DNA of 64,000 bases, from assembly GCA_035489435.1 (NCBI GenBank), contig DATHKG010000029.1; one strand, written 5' to 3'. The position numbers and the translations under genes are program-made. Source of the stretch: DATHKG01 sp035489435. Lineage in GTDB: Bacteria; Bacteroidota; Bacteroidia; Chitinophagales; Chitinophagaceae. Below, one piece after another: positions 18,255-27,032 of the stretch (the stretch's first letter is position 1; every line of letters begins with the position of its first letter). A model generated the notes under the pieces. The model saw nothing but the letters and a program-made list of their open reading frames with translations, was not told where the DNA came from and did no database searches.

Positions 18255-19466
18255 ATGAGAAAAATGTTCTTAAAAGACTGCCTCCTGAATAGATACTTAG
18301 TTCCACTCATGATTTTTGTACTGGCAGCTGCATGCGACAAAAAGAATAAAGGGCCGGAGACAATGCCCACCATCAGTTTCAGCGACGTCCCGGTTGCTGA
18401 AAACAGTGGCAAAGCAGAGTTGAAAATTTCGTTGAGTGAGCCGGTTTCCGGCGTTGTTTCTGTCAACTGGTCAACCAGCGATGGTACCGCAAAAATCGGG
18501 GCGGACTTTGCTGCTGTTACCGATCAAACATTGGTGTTTCAACCAAATGAAACGGAAAAGATCATTACGGTTAACCTTGTTGATGATGATATTAAAGAGG
18601 CAGACGAGATCTTTTATGTAAATCTGTCCAGGCCGGTGAATGCTACATTGCTACAAAGCAAAATAATAATTACGATAAGAAATAACGATACAAAAATCGG
18701 CTTCAGCAATACTGGTTTTGATGCACCAACTACATATGCAGGCTACAGTCTGTCCTGGAACGACGAATTTAATCAACCAACATTAGATCCTTCGACCTGG
18801 TCTTACGAAACGGGAGATGGCTGTCCCACTCTTTGTGGTTGGGGAAACAACGAACTGCAATATTACAGTTCATCACCCGACAATCTCTTCTTTCAGGACG
18901 GCAAAATGATTATCGAAGCCCGGGCTGAAACATTCGGCGGTAAAAATTATACATCATCCCGTATAAAAACACAAGGCAAAAGAGCTTTTAAATTTGGCCG
19001 GATTGATATCAGGGCGATTCTGCCGGTAGGAAAAGGGCTATGGCCGGCTTTCTGGCTACTTCCACAGGATAATGTGTTCGGCGGCTGGCCCCGGAGTGGC
19101 GAAATTGATATGATGGAATACATAGGTGGTGAGCCTTCCAAAGTGCTGGGCACAGTACATTATGGTCCGGGACCCGGCAGCACCTATATCACCAGGAGCA
19201 CTTCTTTAACAGCAGGAACCTTTAATGATAAGTTCCATGTTTTTTCGCTGGAATGGGAAACCGACCAGATCCGTTGGTACCTGGACGGAAATCTTTACAC
19301 AACGATCAGCAAGGCAGATATTGGCAATAACAATTATCCTTTTAATGAGAATTTTTATCTGCTGATCAATATGGCTGTTGGAGGAAATCTTCCTGGCGCA
19401 CCTGATGCCAGTACCAGTTTTCCACAACATCTTATTATAGATTATATCAGGGTCTTTCAAAAATAA
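18255..19466 (+). CDS. GH16 laminarinase-like lipoprotein with Calx-beta domain
   Basis: A 403-residue retaining endo-beta-1,3-glucanase candidate. The signal peptide ends with lipobox LAAAC (Cys27). Residues about 36-140 form a Calx-beta domain (VNWSTSDGTAKIGADF, VNLVDDDIKEADEIFYV), often a surface spacer. The GH16 jelly roll starts near residue 163 (YSLSWNDEFNQPTLDPSTWS). The catalytic signature GEIDMMEYIGG places the nucleophile at about Glu281 and the acid/base at Glu286. The C-terminus VDYIRVFQ-like (IDYIRVFQK) is typical. It lies only 9 bp after the repeat lipoprotein and 3 bp before the second GH16, which implies one transcript. The GH16 laminarinase subgroup is preferred because of the MEYIGG motif, but lichenase-type activity is possible. 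Confidence 0.9.
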   Translation: MRKMFLKDCLLNRYLVPLMIFVLAAACDKKNKGPETMPTISFSDVPVAENSGKAELKISLSEPVSGVVSVNWSTSDGTAKIGADFAAVTDQTLVFQPNETEKIITVNLVDDDIKEADEIFYVNLSRPVNATLLQSKIIITIRNNDTKIGFSNTGFDAPTTYAGYSLSWNDEFNQPTLDPSTWSYETGDGCPTLCGWGNNELQYYSSSPDNLFFQDGKMIIEARAETFGGKNYTSSRIKTQGKRAFKFGRIDIRAILPVGKGLWPAFWLLPQDNVFGGWPRSGEIDMMEYIGGEPSKVLGTVHYGPGPGSTYITRSTSLTAGTFNDKFHVFSLEWETDQIRWYLDGNLYTTISKADIGNNNYPFNENFYLLINMAVGGNLPGAPDASTSFPQHLIIDYIRVFQK

Positions 19467-19468
19467 AT

Positions 19469-19522
19469 TATGGGTTATCAATCGACTAAGAGTTATTTAT
19501 CAACTATGGGTTATCAATCAAC
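19469..19522 (+). repeat. Three in-frame 18-bp units at a start codon
   Basis: Units 19469-19486, 19487-19504 and 19505-19522 encode the hexapeptides MGYQST, KSYLST and MGYQST at the N-terminus of the second GH16 gene. Units 1 and 3 differ at one base. Two start codons (19470 and 19506) are therefore available in frame. Confidence 0.9.
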
Positions 19523-20369
19523 GTCCGCACAACTATCGGGTTTACTTCTATTCTGCATTTTATCATTCAGCTGTGCTTCCTCTGTTAAGACAAGCTCATT
19601 GCAGCAGGGGCAGGAAGTTGTTTTTTTTGATGACTTTTCAGGCCCGTTGCTGGATACCACAAAATGGAACGTAAGAGTTACCGGTGGCACCGTTAACAAT
19701 GAACAACAGGCTTATGTAGATTCTTCCAATACTGTTTTTATTGAAAACGGGGCTCTTGTTCTTCATCCAAGATATTCACCCGGCTTCATAACAAAACAGG
19801 GTAAGAAATTCGATTTTATATCAGGAAGGATTGATTCCCGTGGCAAGATGGAATTTAATTATGGAACCGCTGAGGCACGTATCAGGCTGACTGAAGGTGC
19901 AGGGCTTTGGCCAGCATGGTGGGCGCTGGGGGCCGGTCGTTGGCCGGAAACCGGGGAAATCGATATAATGGAATATGTGGGAGAAAAAGATTGGGCCAGT
20001 GCGGCAGTTCACGGCCCCGGGTACAGTGGCGAAACTCCGTTTGTGGACCGGTTCTATTTCCCGGAGAAAGCAGACGTTACTAACTGGCATACCTATGCGG
20101 TGGATTGGACACCCGATAGCCTGGTTTTTAAATACGACGGCAAGCCAATGTTCCGTGTAACAAAACCGATGGTTGAGCACTACGGAAAATGGGCCTTCGA
20201 TAACTCAAAATTCGTTATTCTGAATTTTGCGCTTGGCGGTGCGTTTCCTGCCAAGGTAAACGGTGTGAAACAACCTTATTATGGTCTTCCTGCTTCTACA
20301 GTTGACCTCATAAAAAATAATAACAGCAAGATGATTGTGGACTGGGTAAGAATTACAAAAAGGAAATAG
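19470..20369 (+). CDS. GH16 beta-glucanase-like lipoprotein
   Basis: A 299-residue second GH16, without the Calx-beta module. Two in-frame starts exist, 19470 and 19506, because the first codons are triplicated (MGYQST KSYLST MGYQST). The later start leaves a cleaner signal; both give lipobox LSFSC (Cys35 of the long form). The jelly roll begins at EVVFFDDFSGPLLDTTKWN. The active-site motif GEIDIMEYVGE holds the nucleophile at about Glu163 and the acid/base at Glu168. It ends MIVDWVRITKRK, typical for the family. It follows the first GH16 by 3 bp. Two different GH16 enzymes in one operon suggest complementary cleavage of linear and branched beta-1,3-glucan, which is inferred. Confidence 0.9.
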   Translation: MGYQSTKSYLSTMGYQSTSAQLSGLLLFCILSFSCASSVKTSSLQQGQEVVFFDDFSGPLLDTTKWNVRVTGGTVNNEQQAYVDSSNTVFIENGALVLHPRYSPGFITKQGKKFDFISGRIDSRGKMEFNYGTAEARIRLTEGAGLWPAWWALGAGRWPETGEIDIMEYVGEKDWASAAVHGPGYSGETPFVDRFYFPEKADVTNWHTYAVDWTPDSLVFKYDGKPMFRVTKPMVEHYGKWAFDNSKFVILNFALGGAFPAKVNGVKQPYYGLPASTVDLIKNNNSKMIVDWVRITKRK

Positions 20370-20392
20370 TTGTAGAGCTCATAAAAAATAAT
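20307..20392 (+). repeat. 15-bp direct repeat across the end of the second GH16 gene
   Basis: CTCATAAAAAATAAT occurs inside the gene at 20307-20321 and again just after its stop at 20378-20392 (71 bp apart), both preceded by GTTG. It is AT-rich, so chance is possible. Confidence 0.5.
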
Positions 20393-20436
20393 CTTTAAAA
20401 TTTCACGGATAAGTCATTTCTAAATCAGCGTTCATC

Positions 20437-21711
20437 ATGAGAAAATTCTTTTTAGTCCTGGTATGCATTTATATCAATATTATGGCCTTTGCACAAAAAA
20501 CAGGTGCCATAAAATCGGAAATTCAGAAGACTGACAGCGGTTACCAGTTGTTGCGCGCGGGCAAACCGTATTTCGTTAACGGAGCAGGCGGTGGCAAATA
20601 CCCTGACAGGATTGCGGCTTACGGCGGAAATTCTATACGTACCTGGGGCACACGTGGCGCCGACAAGATCCTGGATTCTGCCCAGAAACACGGACTTACC
20701 GTATTGATGGGACTTGATGTGGCGCGCGAACGTCATGGATTTAATTATGACAACGCTGACTCAGTAAAAATGCAACTTGAAAAGATCCGTGCCGAAGTAA
20801 TGAAATACAAAGATCATCCTGCATTGCTTGCCTGGGGAATTGGAAATGAATTGAATCTCCAGTATAAAAATACAAAGGTATGGGATGCGGTAAATGACAT
20901 ATCGAAGATGATTCATGAGGTGGATCCAAATCATCCTACCTCAACCATTCTCGCTGGAGTCAATAAAAACCTGGTGGATCTGATTAAAGAAAAAACAACT
21001 GATATAGATTTCCTCGGTATCAACACCTATGGTGGCCTGCAAACGCTTCCGGGAACATTGAAGAATGTTGGATGGAACGGACCTTATATGGTGACGGAAT
21101 GGGGACCTACCGGTCATTGGGAAGGACTTTCGACTGCCTGGAAATCACCGATAGAAGAAACGAGCAGTGAAAAGGCTGGTGTTTATAAAATGAGGTACGA
21201 ATATTCTGTTGAAAGAGACAGAGCCAAATGCCTTGGTTCATATGTTTTTTTGTGGGGACAAAAACAAGAGCGAACACCTACCTGGTATGGCTTGTTTACA
21301 GAAAAAGGGGAAGAGTCTGAAGTAATGGATGTGATGCAGTTTTTATGGTCAGGAAAATGGCCGGCAAACAAGGCTCCGCATGTTTACTCATTACAAATCA
21401 ACAATCTCAAATCGATTCAAAACGTATATTTGGCCCCGGGCAGCATCAGTGCAGTTGCCACATATGCTACGGATCCTGACAATGATAAACTCAATTATCG
21501 CTGGGAGCTGCTTCCTGAACCCACACAAGTGGGAGAAGGTGGTGATTTCGAAGCAAGACCGAAACCAATTGAAGGACTTATCAAATCAACTCGTGAAGGA
21601 AAAGCAACGCTGCAGTCTCCGGCAAAAGCAGGGGCGTATCGTCTTTTCGTTTACATCACTGATGGGAATAACAATGTCGCTACTGCCAACCTTCCGTTTT
21701 ATGTGAGATAA
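20437..21711 (+). CDS. TIM-barrel glycoside hydrolase (GH158/GH2-like) with C-terminal Ig-like domain
   Basis: A 424-residue secreted clan GH-A enzyme with a cleavable signal peptide (residues 1-20). The barrel begins GYQLLRAGKPYFVNGAGGG and includes GGNSIRTWG. The acid/base motif WGIGNELNL (Glu138) and nucleophile motif YMVTEWGPTGHW (Glu221) are intact. After about residue 325 an immunoglobulin-like domain follows (ATYATDPDNDKLNYRWELL). The barrel-plus-Ig layout, the spacing of the two Glu residues and the beta-glucan context fit GH158 endo-beta-1,3-glucanases; a GH2-type barrel annotation is the alternative. The gene is 67 bp after GH16 in the same direction. Family assignment is inference from motifs and layout. 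Confidence 0.78.
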   Translation: MRKFFLVLVCIYINIMAFAQKTGAIKSEIQKTDSGYQLLRAGKPYFVNGAGGGKYPDRIAAYGGNSIRTWGTRGADKILDSAQKHGLTVLMGLDVARERHGFNYDNADSVKMQLEKIRAEVMKYKDHPALLAWGIGNELNLQYKNTKVWDAVNDISKMIHEVDPNHPTSTILAGVNKNLVDLIKEKTTDIDFLGINTYGGLQTLPGTLKNVGWNGPYMVTEWGPTGHWEGLSTAWKSPIEETSSEKAGVYKMRYEYSVERDRAKCLGSYVFLWGQKQERTPTWYGLFTEKGEESEVMDVMQFLWSGKWPANKAPHVYSLQINNLKSIQNVYLAPGSISAVATYATDPDNDKLNYRWELLPEPTQVGEGGDFEARPKPIEGLIKSTREGKATLQSPAKAGAYRLFVYITDGNNNVATANLPFYVR

Positions 21712-21854
21712 GGAAGGAATATATTTTTGTTTATCTGATTTAAAACATAGCTTAGCTACAGGTACCCCGCCATAATCTTCCCTTACCCTCCCCATTATTC
21801 AGATTGCATTTCCAAGGTCTCGACTCCTCATCATATAACCCTCAAACAAAAAAC

Positions 21855-22412
21855 ATGAAGAAGATTATTCCTGGAATTATTTTCTGTGCATGCCTCTGGG
21901 CCTGCAACGACGACAAACAAGCTGAAACTGCAGGCGATGTAGCCACTGATAGCAGCTCTGTCAAAAAGCCGGCTACAGAAGTACTGGATTTAAGCGAAGC
22001 TGATGGCCTGAAAGCTTCGTTCGCAGCCCTGGCTAAAGGCGATATAGATGGAATGACAGCCAATTACGATGACAGTGCCCGGTATTTCTGGGCAGCAGGC
22101 GATAGTGCTGTTGGCAAACAAGCCATTAAAGATTACTGGAACAACCGCTGGAAACTCATCGAATCTCTGTCGTTTCCTGAAGTCATTGTATTACCGGTAA
22201 AAATAAATGAAAGCCAGTCGCCACGGTATGCTCCGAACGGCAAATGGGTTTTCGCCTGGACGCTCTCACAAGTAAAATATAAAAATGGAAAGACGCTTAC
22301 TTTTTGGGCCCATACTGATTATTATTACAATGAGGCCGGCAAAGTTGTAACTGTAATTCAATTTATAGACCGTTATCCAATTATGGAAGCTACGAAGGGC
22401 CTGGTGAAATAA
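21855..22412 (+). CDS. SnoaL/NTF2-like small lipoprotein
   Basis: A 185-residue lipoprotein. The ATG at 21855 begins a signal with lipobox CLWAC (Cys17); an upstream TTG at 21804 adds no signal and is rejected. The mature part starts with an Asp/Ser/Thr-rich linker. It then shows the cone-shaped SnoaL/NTF2 pattern (ALAKGDIDGMTANYDDSARY, KQAIKDYWNNRW, and a final strand VVTVIQFIDRYPIMEA). Such domains bind small ligands or act as accessory enzymes, and no catalytic residue can be named. It lies 143 bp after the TIM-barrel gene and ends in a shared bidirectional terminator, so it may be the last gene of the locus or an independent unit. Confidence 0.65.
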   Translation: MKKIIPGIIFCACLWACNDDKQAETAGDVATDSSSVKKPATEVLDLSEADGLKASFAALAKGDIDGMTANYDDSARYFWAAGDSAVGKQAIKDYWNNRWKLIESLSFPEVIVLPVKINESQSPRYAPNGKWVFAWTLSQVKYKNGKTLTFWAHTDYYYNEAGKVVTVIQFIDRYPIMEATKGLVK

Positions 22413-22429
22413 ATCATAGTGTTTGCTCC

Positions 22430-22470
22430 AAAGGATAGTCGGAGTTTAAGTAAACTTCCGACTTTCCTTT
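22430..22470. terminator. Bidirectional hairpin terminator between convergent genes
   Basis: An imperfect long stem: AAAGGA-AGTCGG-GTTTA on the left arm (22430-22448) pairs with TAAAC-CCGACT-TCCTTT on the right (22451-22470), with single-base bulges and a 2-base loop. It has A-rich and T-rich flanks and sits between genes ending at 22412 and 22480. Confidence 0.75.
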
Positions 22471-22479
22471 TCAAAGTCA

Positions 22480-24717
22480 TCAAGAAAATGAAACATTGGC
22501 ATGGTCTATCGGCTTAAAGTTGAAAATTACTTTTATATGCGTTCCGACATTTGTTTCAATGCTTAAACTACCTCCCAGATCATCGGTGAGACCCTGGAGC
22601 AATTCCATACCCATCGATGCCCCTATTTTGGTGTCAAAATCAACAGGAAGCCCGCGTCCATTGTCAGCAATACTCAATAAAAGCTGAGAATCTGAAATAT
22701 GAGTAAGCGATATCGAGATTTTTTTGTTTGCCGTTTTTGCAAACGCATATTTAATCGAATTGGTAATCGCCTCGTTAAGTATCAGCCCTAATGTAATTGC
22801 AGACGCGTGGTTCAATTCGATGTTCTCTATTTGCAGTGAAAATCCGATGTTTTCCCGGATAGAATAGCTTTCACGGAGGTACTCAACCAGTTCATATATG
22901 TACTCGGGCATATGGATGGTAGACAATGTTTCGGACTGGTAAAGTTTCTGATGAATAATAGACATTGAGTGAATTCTGTGCTGGCTTTCTTTTATAGCAG
23001 ATAAGGCTTCTTTGTTTTTAAGATAACTTGATTGGATCTCCAGCAGGCTTGCCACAATGTGAAAGTTATTTTTAACACGATGATGAATTTCTTTGATCAG
23101 CCATTCTTTTTCAGTTAAGAGATGCTGTAACTGTTCGTTTTTATGAAGTATAACCTCATTGCTTTGTTGTTTATGCAAGTATTGCCTGTAGAGCAATCCG
23201 ATAATGACAAACAGTAAGGCAATTCCGCCGATTGTAAAATTCCTTACCAGTTTCACACGGTCAAGATGGTTTTGTTGCAACTGGTTCTTTTGATTCAGTA
23301 CAGTTATTTCATTTTTATTTTTTTCTGTTTCGTATTCCACTTCCAATTGACTTATTTGCCTGCTGGTGGTTTCATCAAAAAGTGAATCATTCAAAGTTTG
23401 ATATTTCAGCAAATTTTCTGTTGCTGATTTGTAATACCCCAGGGCTGTATCTAACCGGAACCTGAGGAAATAATCTTCTTTGATCCGGTGAGGGTCACCG
23501 ATTTTCCTGCCTAATGAATCTATTGTTCCAATATATATGTTGGCCAAAGAATATTGTTTTGACTGCAGGTGAAAACCGATAAGTAAAGAATAGTACTGGT
23601 GCAGCTGCTTATCCGATGGCCGGTGGGTTTTGATGAGTTGCAGTATCTGGTTGGAATAATATTTGACTGCAGCATATTGTTTCAACTCGTTGTAAATTCT
23701 TAGATAGGATAGTGGAGTATAAATATAGCTTTCATCATCTCCCGGCTCTAGAAGTTTTTTTGGAAGCTTTCTCATAAATAACAACGCTTCATCAGGATTT
23801 TCTAATGCAATATAGCTGTCAACGATATTAGCCATTACTTGCAACACCGCGTCATTGTCCTTGTGATCTTCAGCAACCTTAAGCGCTGCCTTGAAGTATC
23901 CAATTGCCTTTTCGTTTTCTTTTAGCCGGCCTAAAATAATTCCTATATAATTATTGACCTGGCAGAGGGTCATGCTGTTATCCCCTGTTTTGAGGGCACT
24001 CGTCAGCGCCATCAGGCCATGATTCAGGGCCTGCTTGTAATTGCCGTCAGTAAAATAGATGTTGGAATATAAAATATATACGCCCTGGAGGTTTGTAAAA
24101 TTTATTGATTTATAAAGCTGTAAGGATAGATTGAGCTTTTCGATAGCTTTTTCCCTCAGATCGTCTACCGCGTACAGATCAGCAAGAAATTTAAGACTAT
24201 ACGCTTCCTGTTCTACGTAACCAGCTTTATGAAAAGATTGAATAGCCAGTTCGACAAGACGTCTTTTCTCTGCATTTTCAACCGGGATGGCATAATTATA
24301 ATAGTCTGATAAACTAAACCATGCCACACCTGCATAATACTGATTCTTTGCATTCTTCAACAGGCTGGTAGCTTTTTCCGCTAATTCTTTTCCTATTTTT
24401 TCCTGTCCTCTTTCCCTGGCAAGAAGTGATTCAAACAAAATCTGGATATTATCAGCATCATCCGATTTAATTTTTTTATTCAGCAGCGCTACCTTACGCA
24501 TACATTCCCCGGCGCTGTCAAGATCGATCTTTAGCTCTCCGGATTTAAATATGTGGTATTGAGCTTCCATGAAATAAATATGCATCCGGTCCGCATCTGG
24601 TGTCCCTTCATTTAAGGTCTTCCGAAGCAAGTCCCACCACTCTTTGCCAACCCCCTGGCTATAAGTTGTAAGTCCTGTTAAGGTCAGCATTATCACTATA
24701 ATTAGCCTGTTCAACAT
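22480..24717 (-). CDS. TPR-containing sensor histidine kinase (HisKA_2 type)
   Basis: A 745-residue membrane sensor kinase. The signal peptide (residues 1-21) is followed by a periplasmic array of TPR-like helices (about 30-450). A coiled coil leads to one transmembrane helix at about 493-510 (GIALLFVIIGLLY). The cytoplasmic part has a HisKA_2 phospho-acceptor helix (EIHHRVKNNFHIVASLLEIQ, His545/His546) and an HATPase domain with N-box NEAITNSIKYAFA and G-box ADNGRGLP. There is no receiver domain. It is 11 bp downstream of the NtrC-type regulator on the same strand, so the two form an operon and probably a cognate pair. No ligand can be named. HisKA_2 kinases of this layout are common in Bacteroidota. 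Confidence 0.88.
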   Translation of the reverse strand: MLNRLIIVIMLTLTGLTTYSQGVGKEWWDLLRKTLNEGTPDADRMHIYFMEAQYHIFKSGELKIDLDSAGECMRKVALLNKKIKSDDADNIQILFESLLARERGQEKIGKELAEKATSLLKNAKNQYYAGVAWFSLSDYYNYAIPVENAEKRRLVELAIQSFHKAGYVEQEAYSLKFLADLYAVDDLREKAIEKLNLSLQLYKSINFTNLQGVYILYSNIYFTDGNYKQALNHGLMALTSALKTGDNSMTLCQVNNYIGIILGRLKENEKAIGYFKAALKVAEDHKDNDAVLQVMANIVDSYIALENPDEALLFMRKLPKKLLEPGDDESYIYTPLSYLRIYNELKQYAAVKYYSNQILQLIKTHRPSDKQLHQYYSLLIGFHLQSKQYSLANIYIGTIDSLGRKIGDPHRIKEDYFLRFRLDTALGYYKSATENLLKYQTLNDSLFDETTSRQISQLEVEYETEKNKNEITVLNQKNQLQQNHLDRVKLVRNFTIGGIALLFVIIGLLYRQYLHKQQSNEVILHKNEQLQHLLTEKEWLIKEIHHRVKNNFHIVASLLEIQSSYLKNKEALSAIKESQHRIHSMSIIHQKLYQSETLSTIHMPEYIYELVEYLRESYSIRENIGFSLQIENIELNHASAITLGLILNEAITNSIKYAFAKTANKKISISLTHISDSQLLLSIADNGRGLPVDFDTKIGASMGMELLQGLTDDLGGSLSIETNVGTHIKVIFNFKPIDHANVSFS

Positions 24718-24728
24718 ACTTTAAATGG

Positions 24729-26162
24729 TTAATTATTTTTCCTGGCAATTATGTCCTTTTCAATGCCCAGTTTTTTTATTCTTGAGTTCAGCGTGTTCAC
24801 GTTTACATCAAGAATTTCTGCGGCGCCACCTTTGCCGGATATTTTCCAGTTACAGCTTTCAAGCACCGCAAGTATGTGATCACGTTCGTTTTCTATCATG
24901 GTTTTGAATCCGTTGTGATTGTTCGGGATCACAGTGGCCGTATTTTTTGAAGCTGGTATTTCGAGTGATTCAATAAAATCGCCCTTTGCAAACACCACAT
25001 TTCGTTGGATAGTATTTTCTAATTCCCTGATATTGCCCGGCCATTGATACTGCATGAGCATTTTTGTAGCTTCTATGGACAGTTCAGGGACTCGTCTTCC
25101 TTCTTCAGTACTATACTTTTTCAAAAAATGATTTGCCAATAGCGGTATATCTTCTTTTCTTTCCCGCAGCGATGGCAATAGTAAAGGGAAAACGTTAAGC
25201 CGGTAATAAAGGTCAATGCGAAAGCGTCCTGCTGCTACTTCCTCTTCCAGGTCTTTATTGGTAGCTGCAAGCACCCGTACATTAATCTTTTTAGGCTTGC
25301 CTCCAACAGGTTCAATTTCTCTTTCCTGTAATACCCGCAGGAACTTGACCTGCAGTTCAAGCGGTAACTCGCCGATCTCATCCAGGAAAATTGTTCCACC
25401 ATCAGCCAGATCAAACTTACCTTCCCTTTTATTAACGGCTCCGGTATAAGAGCCTTTTTCATGCCCGAACAAATCAGATTCGATAAGATTAGCTGGCAAT
25501 GTTCCGCAATTAACAACGATGAATGGTTTATGACGCCTGGCGGAAACCTTGTGAATCGAATGAGCAATCAATTCTTTTCCTGTACCACTTTCGCCAAGTA
25601 TCAGTACGGAGATATCTGTAGACCCAACCATCTTGGCGCGTTCAAGTGATTCTAGAAATTTTTGGCTCCTGCCAACGAGGTGACTGAATTCAGGGGGAAG
25701 GACAATGGGTGCGGTTTTTTGTGAGGAAGGAATATTGATTTTTTCAGTCACCCGGTTTTTGTGCAGGTACAAGGCAACGTCTAGCATAATCAATACATCC
25801 TTCGCACGAAAAGGTTTGACCATAAAGCCATAAGGCTTTGTTGTTTTTGCCTCTTCCAGTATCTGCCTGTTGGAATTGGCAGATAAATAGACAAAGGCCA
25901 TATTTTTTTCATTAAGTATTTTACCAAGATCAATACCGGTGCCTTCTCCCTGTAGAAAAATATCAACTAACACCAAGTCTGGTTTTTCTTTTTCAATGAT
26001 TGATAACGCAGCAGTAACTGATCGTGCAATAGAACAAGTGGAATAACCTGCGTTCGTGAGGATAACATTGAGACTTTTCGCTTCAATAAATTGATCTTCT
26101 ACTATCAGAATCTTTGCTTTCAATGAAGTTTTATTTGATTTGCTTAATACTTTTATTAACAA
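24729..26162 (-). CDS. NtrC-family sigma-54-dependent response regulator
   Basis: A 477-residue regulator. The receiver domain at about 16-130 has acidic pocket VED, phospho-acceptor Asp67 (LVLVDIF) and a conserved Lys (VKPF). The AAA+ domain has Walker A GESGTGKE (190-197), the sigma-54 loop as GSYTGA at 237-242 instead of GAFTGA, and Walker B GTIFLDEIGEL. An R-finger-containing region follows, then a C-terminal Fis-type helix (AEILDVNVNTLNSRIKKLGI). There is no in-frame ATG upstream of the receiver; the likely start is TTG at 26162, or TTG at 26123. It precedes its likely partner kinase by 11 bp. The A-to-S and F-to-Y changes in the sigma-54 loop are seen; their effect is unknown. Confidence 0.88.
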   Translation of the reverse strand: MLIKVLSKSNKTSLKAKILIVEDQFIEAKSLNVILTNAGYSTCSIARSVTAALSIIEKEKPDLVLVDIFLQGEGTGIDLGKILNEKNMAFVYLSANSNRQILEEAKTTKPYGFMVKPFRAKDVLIMLDVALYLHKNRVTEKINIPSSQKTAPIVLPPEFSHLVGRSQKFLESLERAKMVGSTDISVLILGESGTGKELIAHSIHKVSARRHKPFIVVNCGTLPANLIESDLFGHEKGSYTGAVNKREGKFDLADGGTIFLDEIGELPLELQVKFLRVLQEREIEPVGGKPKKINVRVLAATNKDLEEEVAAGRFRIDLYYRLNVFPLLLPSLRERKEDIPLLANHFLKKYSTEEGRRVPELSIEATKMLMQYQWPGNIRELENTIQRNVVFAKGDFIESLEIPASKNTATVIPNNHNGFKTMIENERDHILAVLESCNWKISGKGGAAEILDVNVNTLNSRIKKLGIEKDIIARKNN

Positions 26163-26651
26163 TGAATAAACTTTTATTAATTATTAATAAATTTACAACA
26201 GTTATTTGTCCGAACCATAAAACATTCATGTTCAACAGTCTACCTACGGATTTTTTCAATAATTATTGATATAGCAATAAAGTATTTCATTGATAAAATA
26301 TTAAAGTATTGCAAACCAATTATCTAAAAAACTGGCATAGATCTTCGTTATAACACAAAAGAATTTTCCTCATAAGGATGGAAATGAGATAGAGAACCGG
26401 AAGGAAATACATTCTCTTGAGCTACAGCACCGTAACCTAATATTTTTTCAATAACAACTTTTAATCAGGCTGAAATAAGTCTGACAGTAAAAGCAATTGT
26501 CAGCAAAAATAATTATTCACTGATAAGCCATTGATCTATACTGAAGACTGTGTTGCAGCCGGATCCAGGGAAGACTTATTGTAGTTTTTCGCAGCATGCT
26601 TAACAATTAATAAAATTATTGTAAAGATACACCAGTACTAAAACTATTGTA
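26163..26651. other. 489-bp AT-rich divergent intergenic region
   Basis: Separates the minus-strand regulator operon from the plus-strand CxxC genes and holds no credible gene. It is AT-rich (runs such as TTATTAATTATTAATAAATTT near 26177). Its right end contains the 28-bp-period duplication at 26618-26663. A TGGCAT sequence at 26332 was weighed as a sigma-54 element and rejected. Confidence 0.4.
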
Positions 26652-26663
26652 ATGATACACCAG
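26618..26663 (+). repeat. Duplicated start-codon region (18 bp, period 28)
   Basis: ATTGTAAAGATACACCAG at 26618-26635 recurs as ATTGTAATGATACACCAG at 26646-26663, differing at one base. That A-to-T difference creates the ATG start (26652) of the following gene. Confidence 0.85.
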
Positions 26664-26990
26664 GAAAAACTGTTGATACCGATACAGGTAATACCCAATC
26701 CCGATTCAATTGGTGAAATAGTCGCAGGTCTCAAAACGCGGGGTTACCAGCTTAAGTTCAGAAGAGAAACAACCTGTGTCAATTGCATAGAATTGAACCG
26801 CTGGATTATGCCCGATAGTTTCATGGTAGACGAATATTACCATTTCGAAGATACTTTGAATACTGACAGAGACAGAACGCTCTATGCCATTTCTTCAATT
26901 GACGGACTCAAAGGTTTTCTCATAGATGCATGTTTCGTTTATGAAGACAACATTAGCCCGGAAATGACACAAAAACTACAATTCGAATAA
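26652..26990 (+). CDS. Small CxxC protein, paralogue A
   Basis: A 112-residue soluble protein of a small Bacteroidota family often labelled phosphoribosylpyrophosphate-synthetase-like, a name its size does not support. It has an N-terminal helix (IGEIVAGLKTRGYQLKF), a CVNC pair (Cys42, Cys45), the motif DEYYHFED near residue 62, then LYAISSIDGLKGFLIDA. These match the next gene, which shows CLYC, DEVYHFEG and VYALTAPGGVKGTIVDG. The two Cys and conserved His/Glu could bind a metal such as zinc, which is inferred. The genes are 42 bp apart and probably cotranscribed. The start codon arises from a duplication. Function is unknown. Confidence 0.75.
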   Translation: MIHQEKLLIPIQVIPNPDSIGEIVAGLKTRGYQLKFRRETTCVNCIELNRWIMPDSFMVDEYYHFEDTLNTDRDRTLYAISSIDGLKGFLIDACFVYEDNISPEMTQKLQFE

Positions 26991-27032
26991 CCTTGGGAGA
27001 ATACAAACAATCAAAGTTAAAACTAAAATATT

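Noticed and set aside
26332..26347. TGGCAT-N5-TTCG as a sigma-54 promoter near the NtrC-type gene
   Set aside because: The downstream half lacks the invariant GC (reads CG) and the spacing does not repair it; too weak to report.
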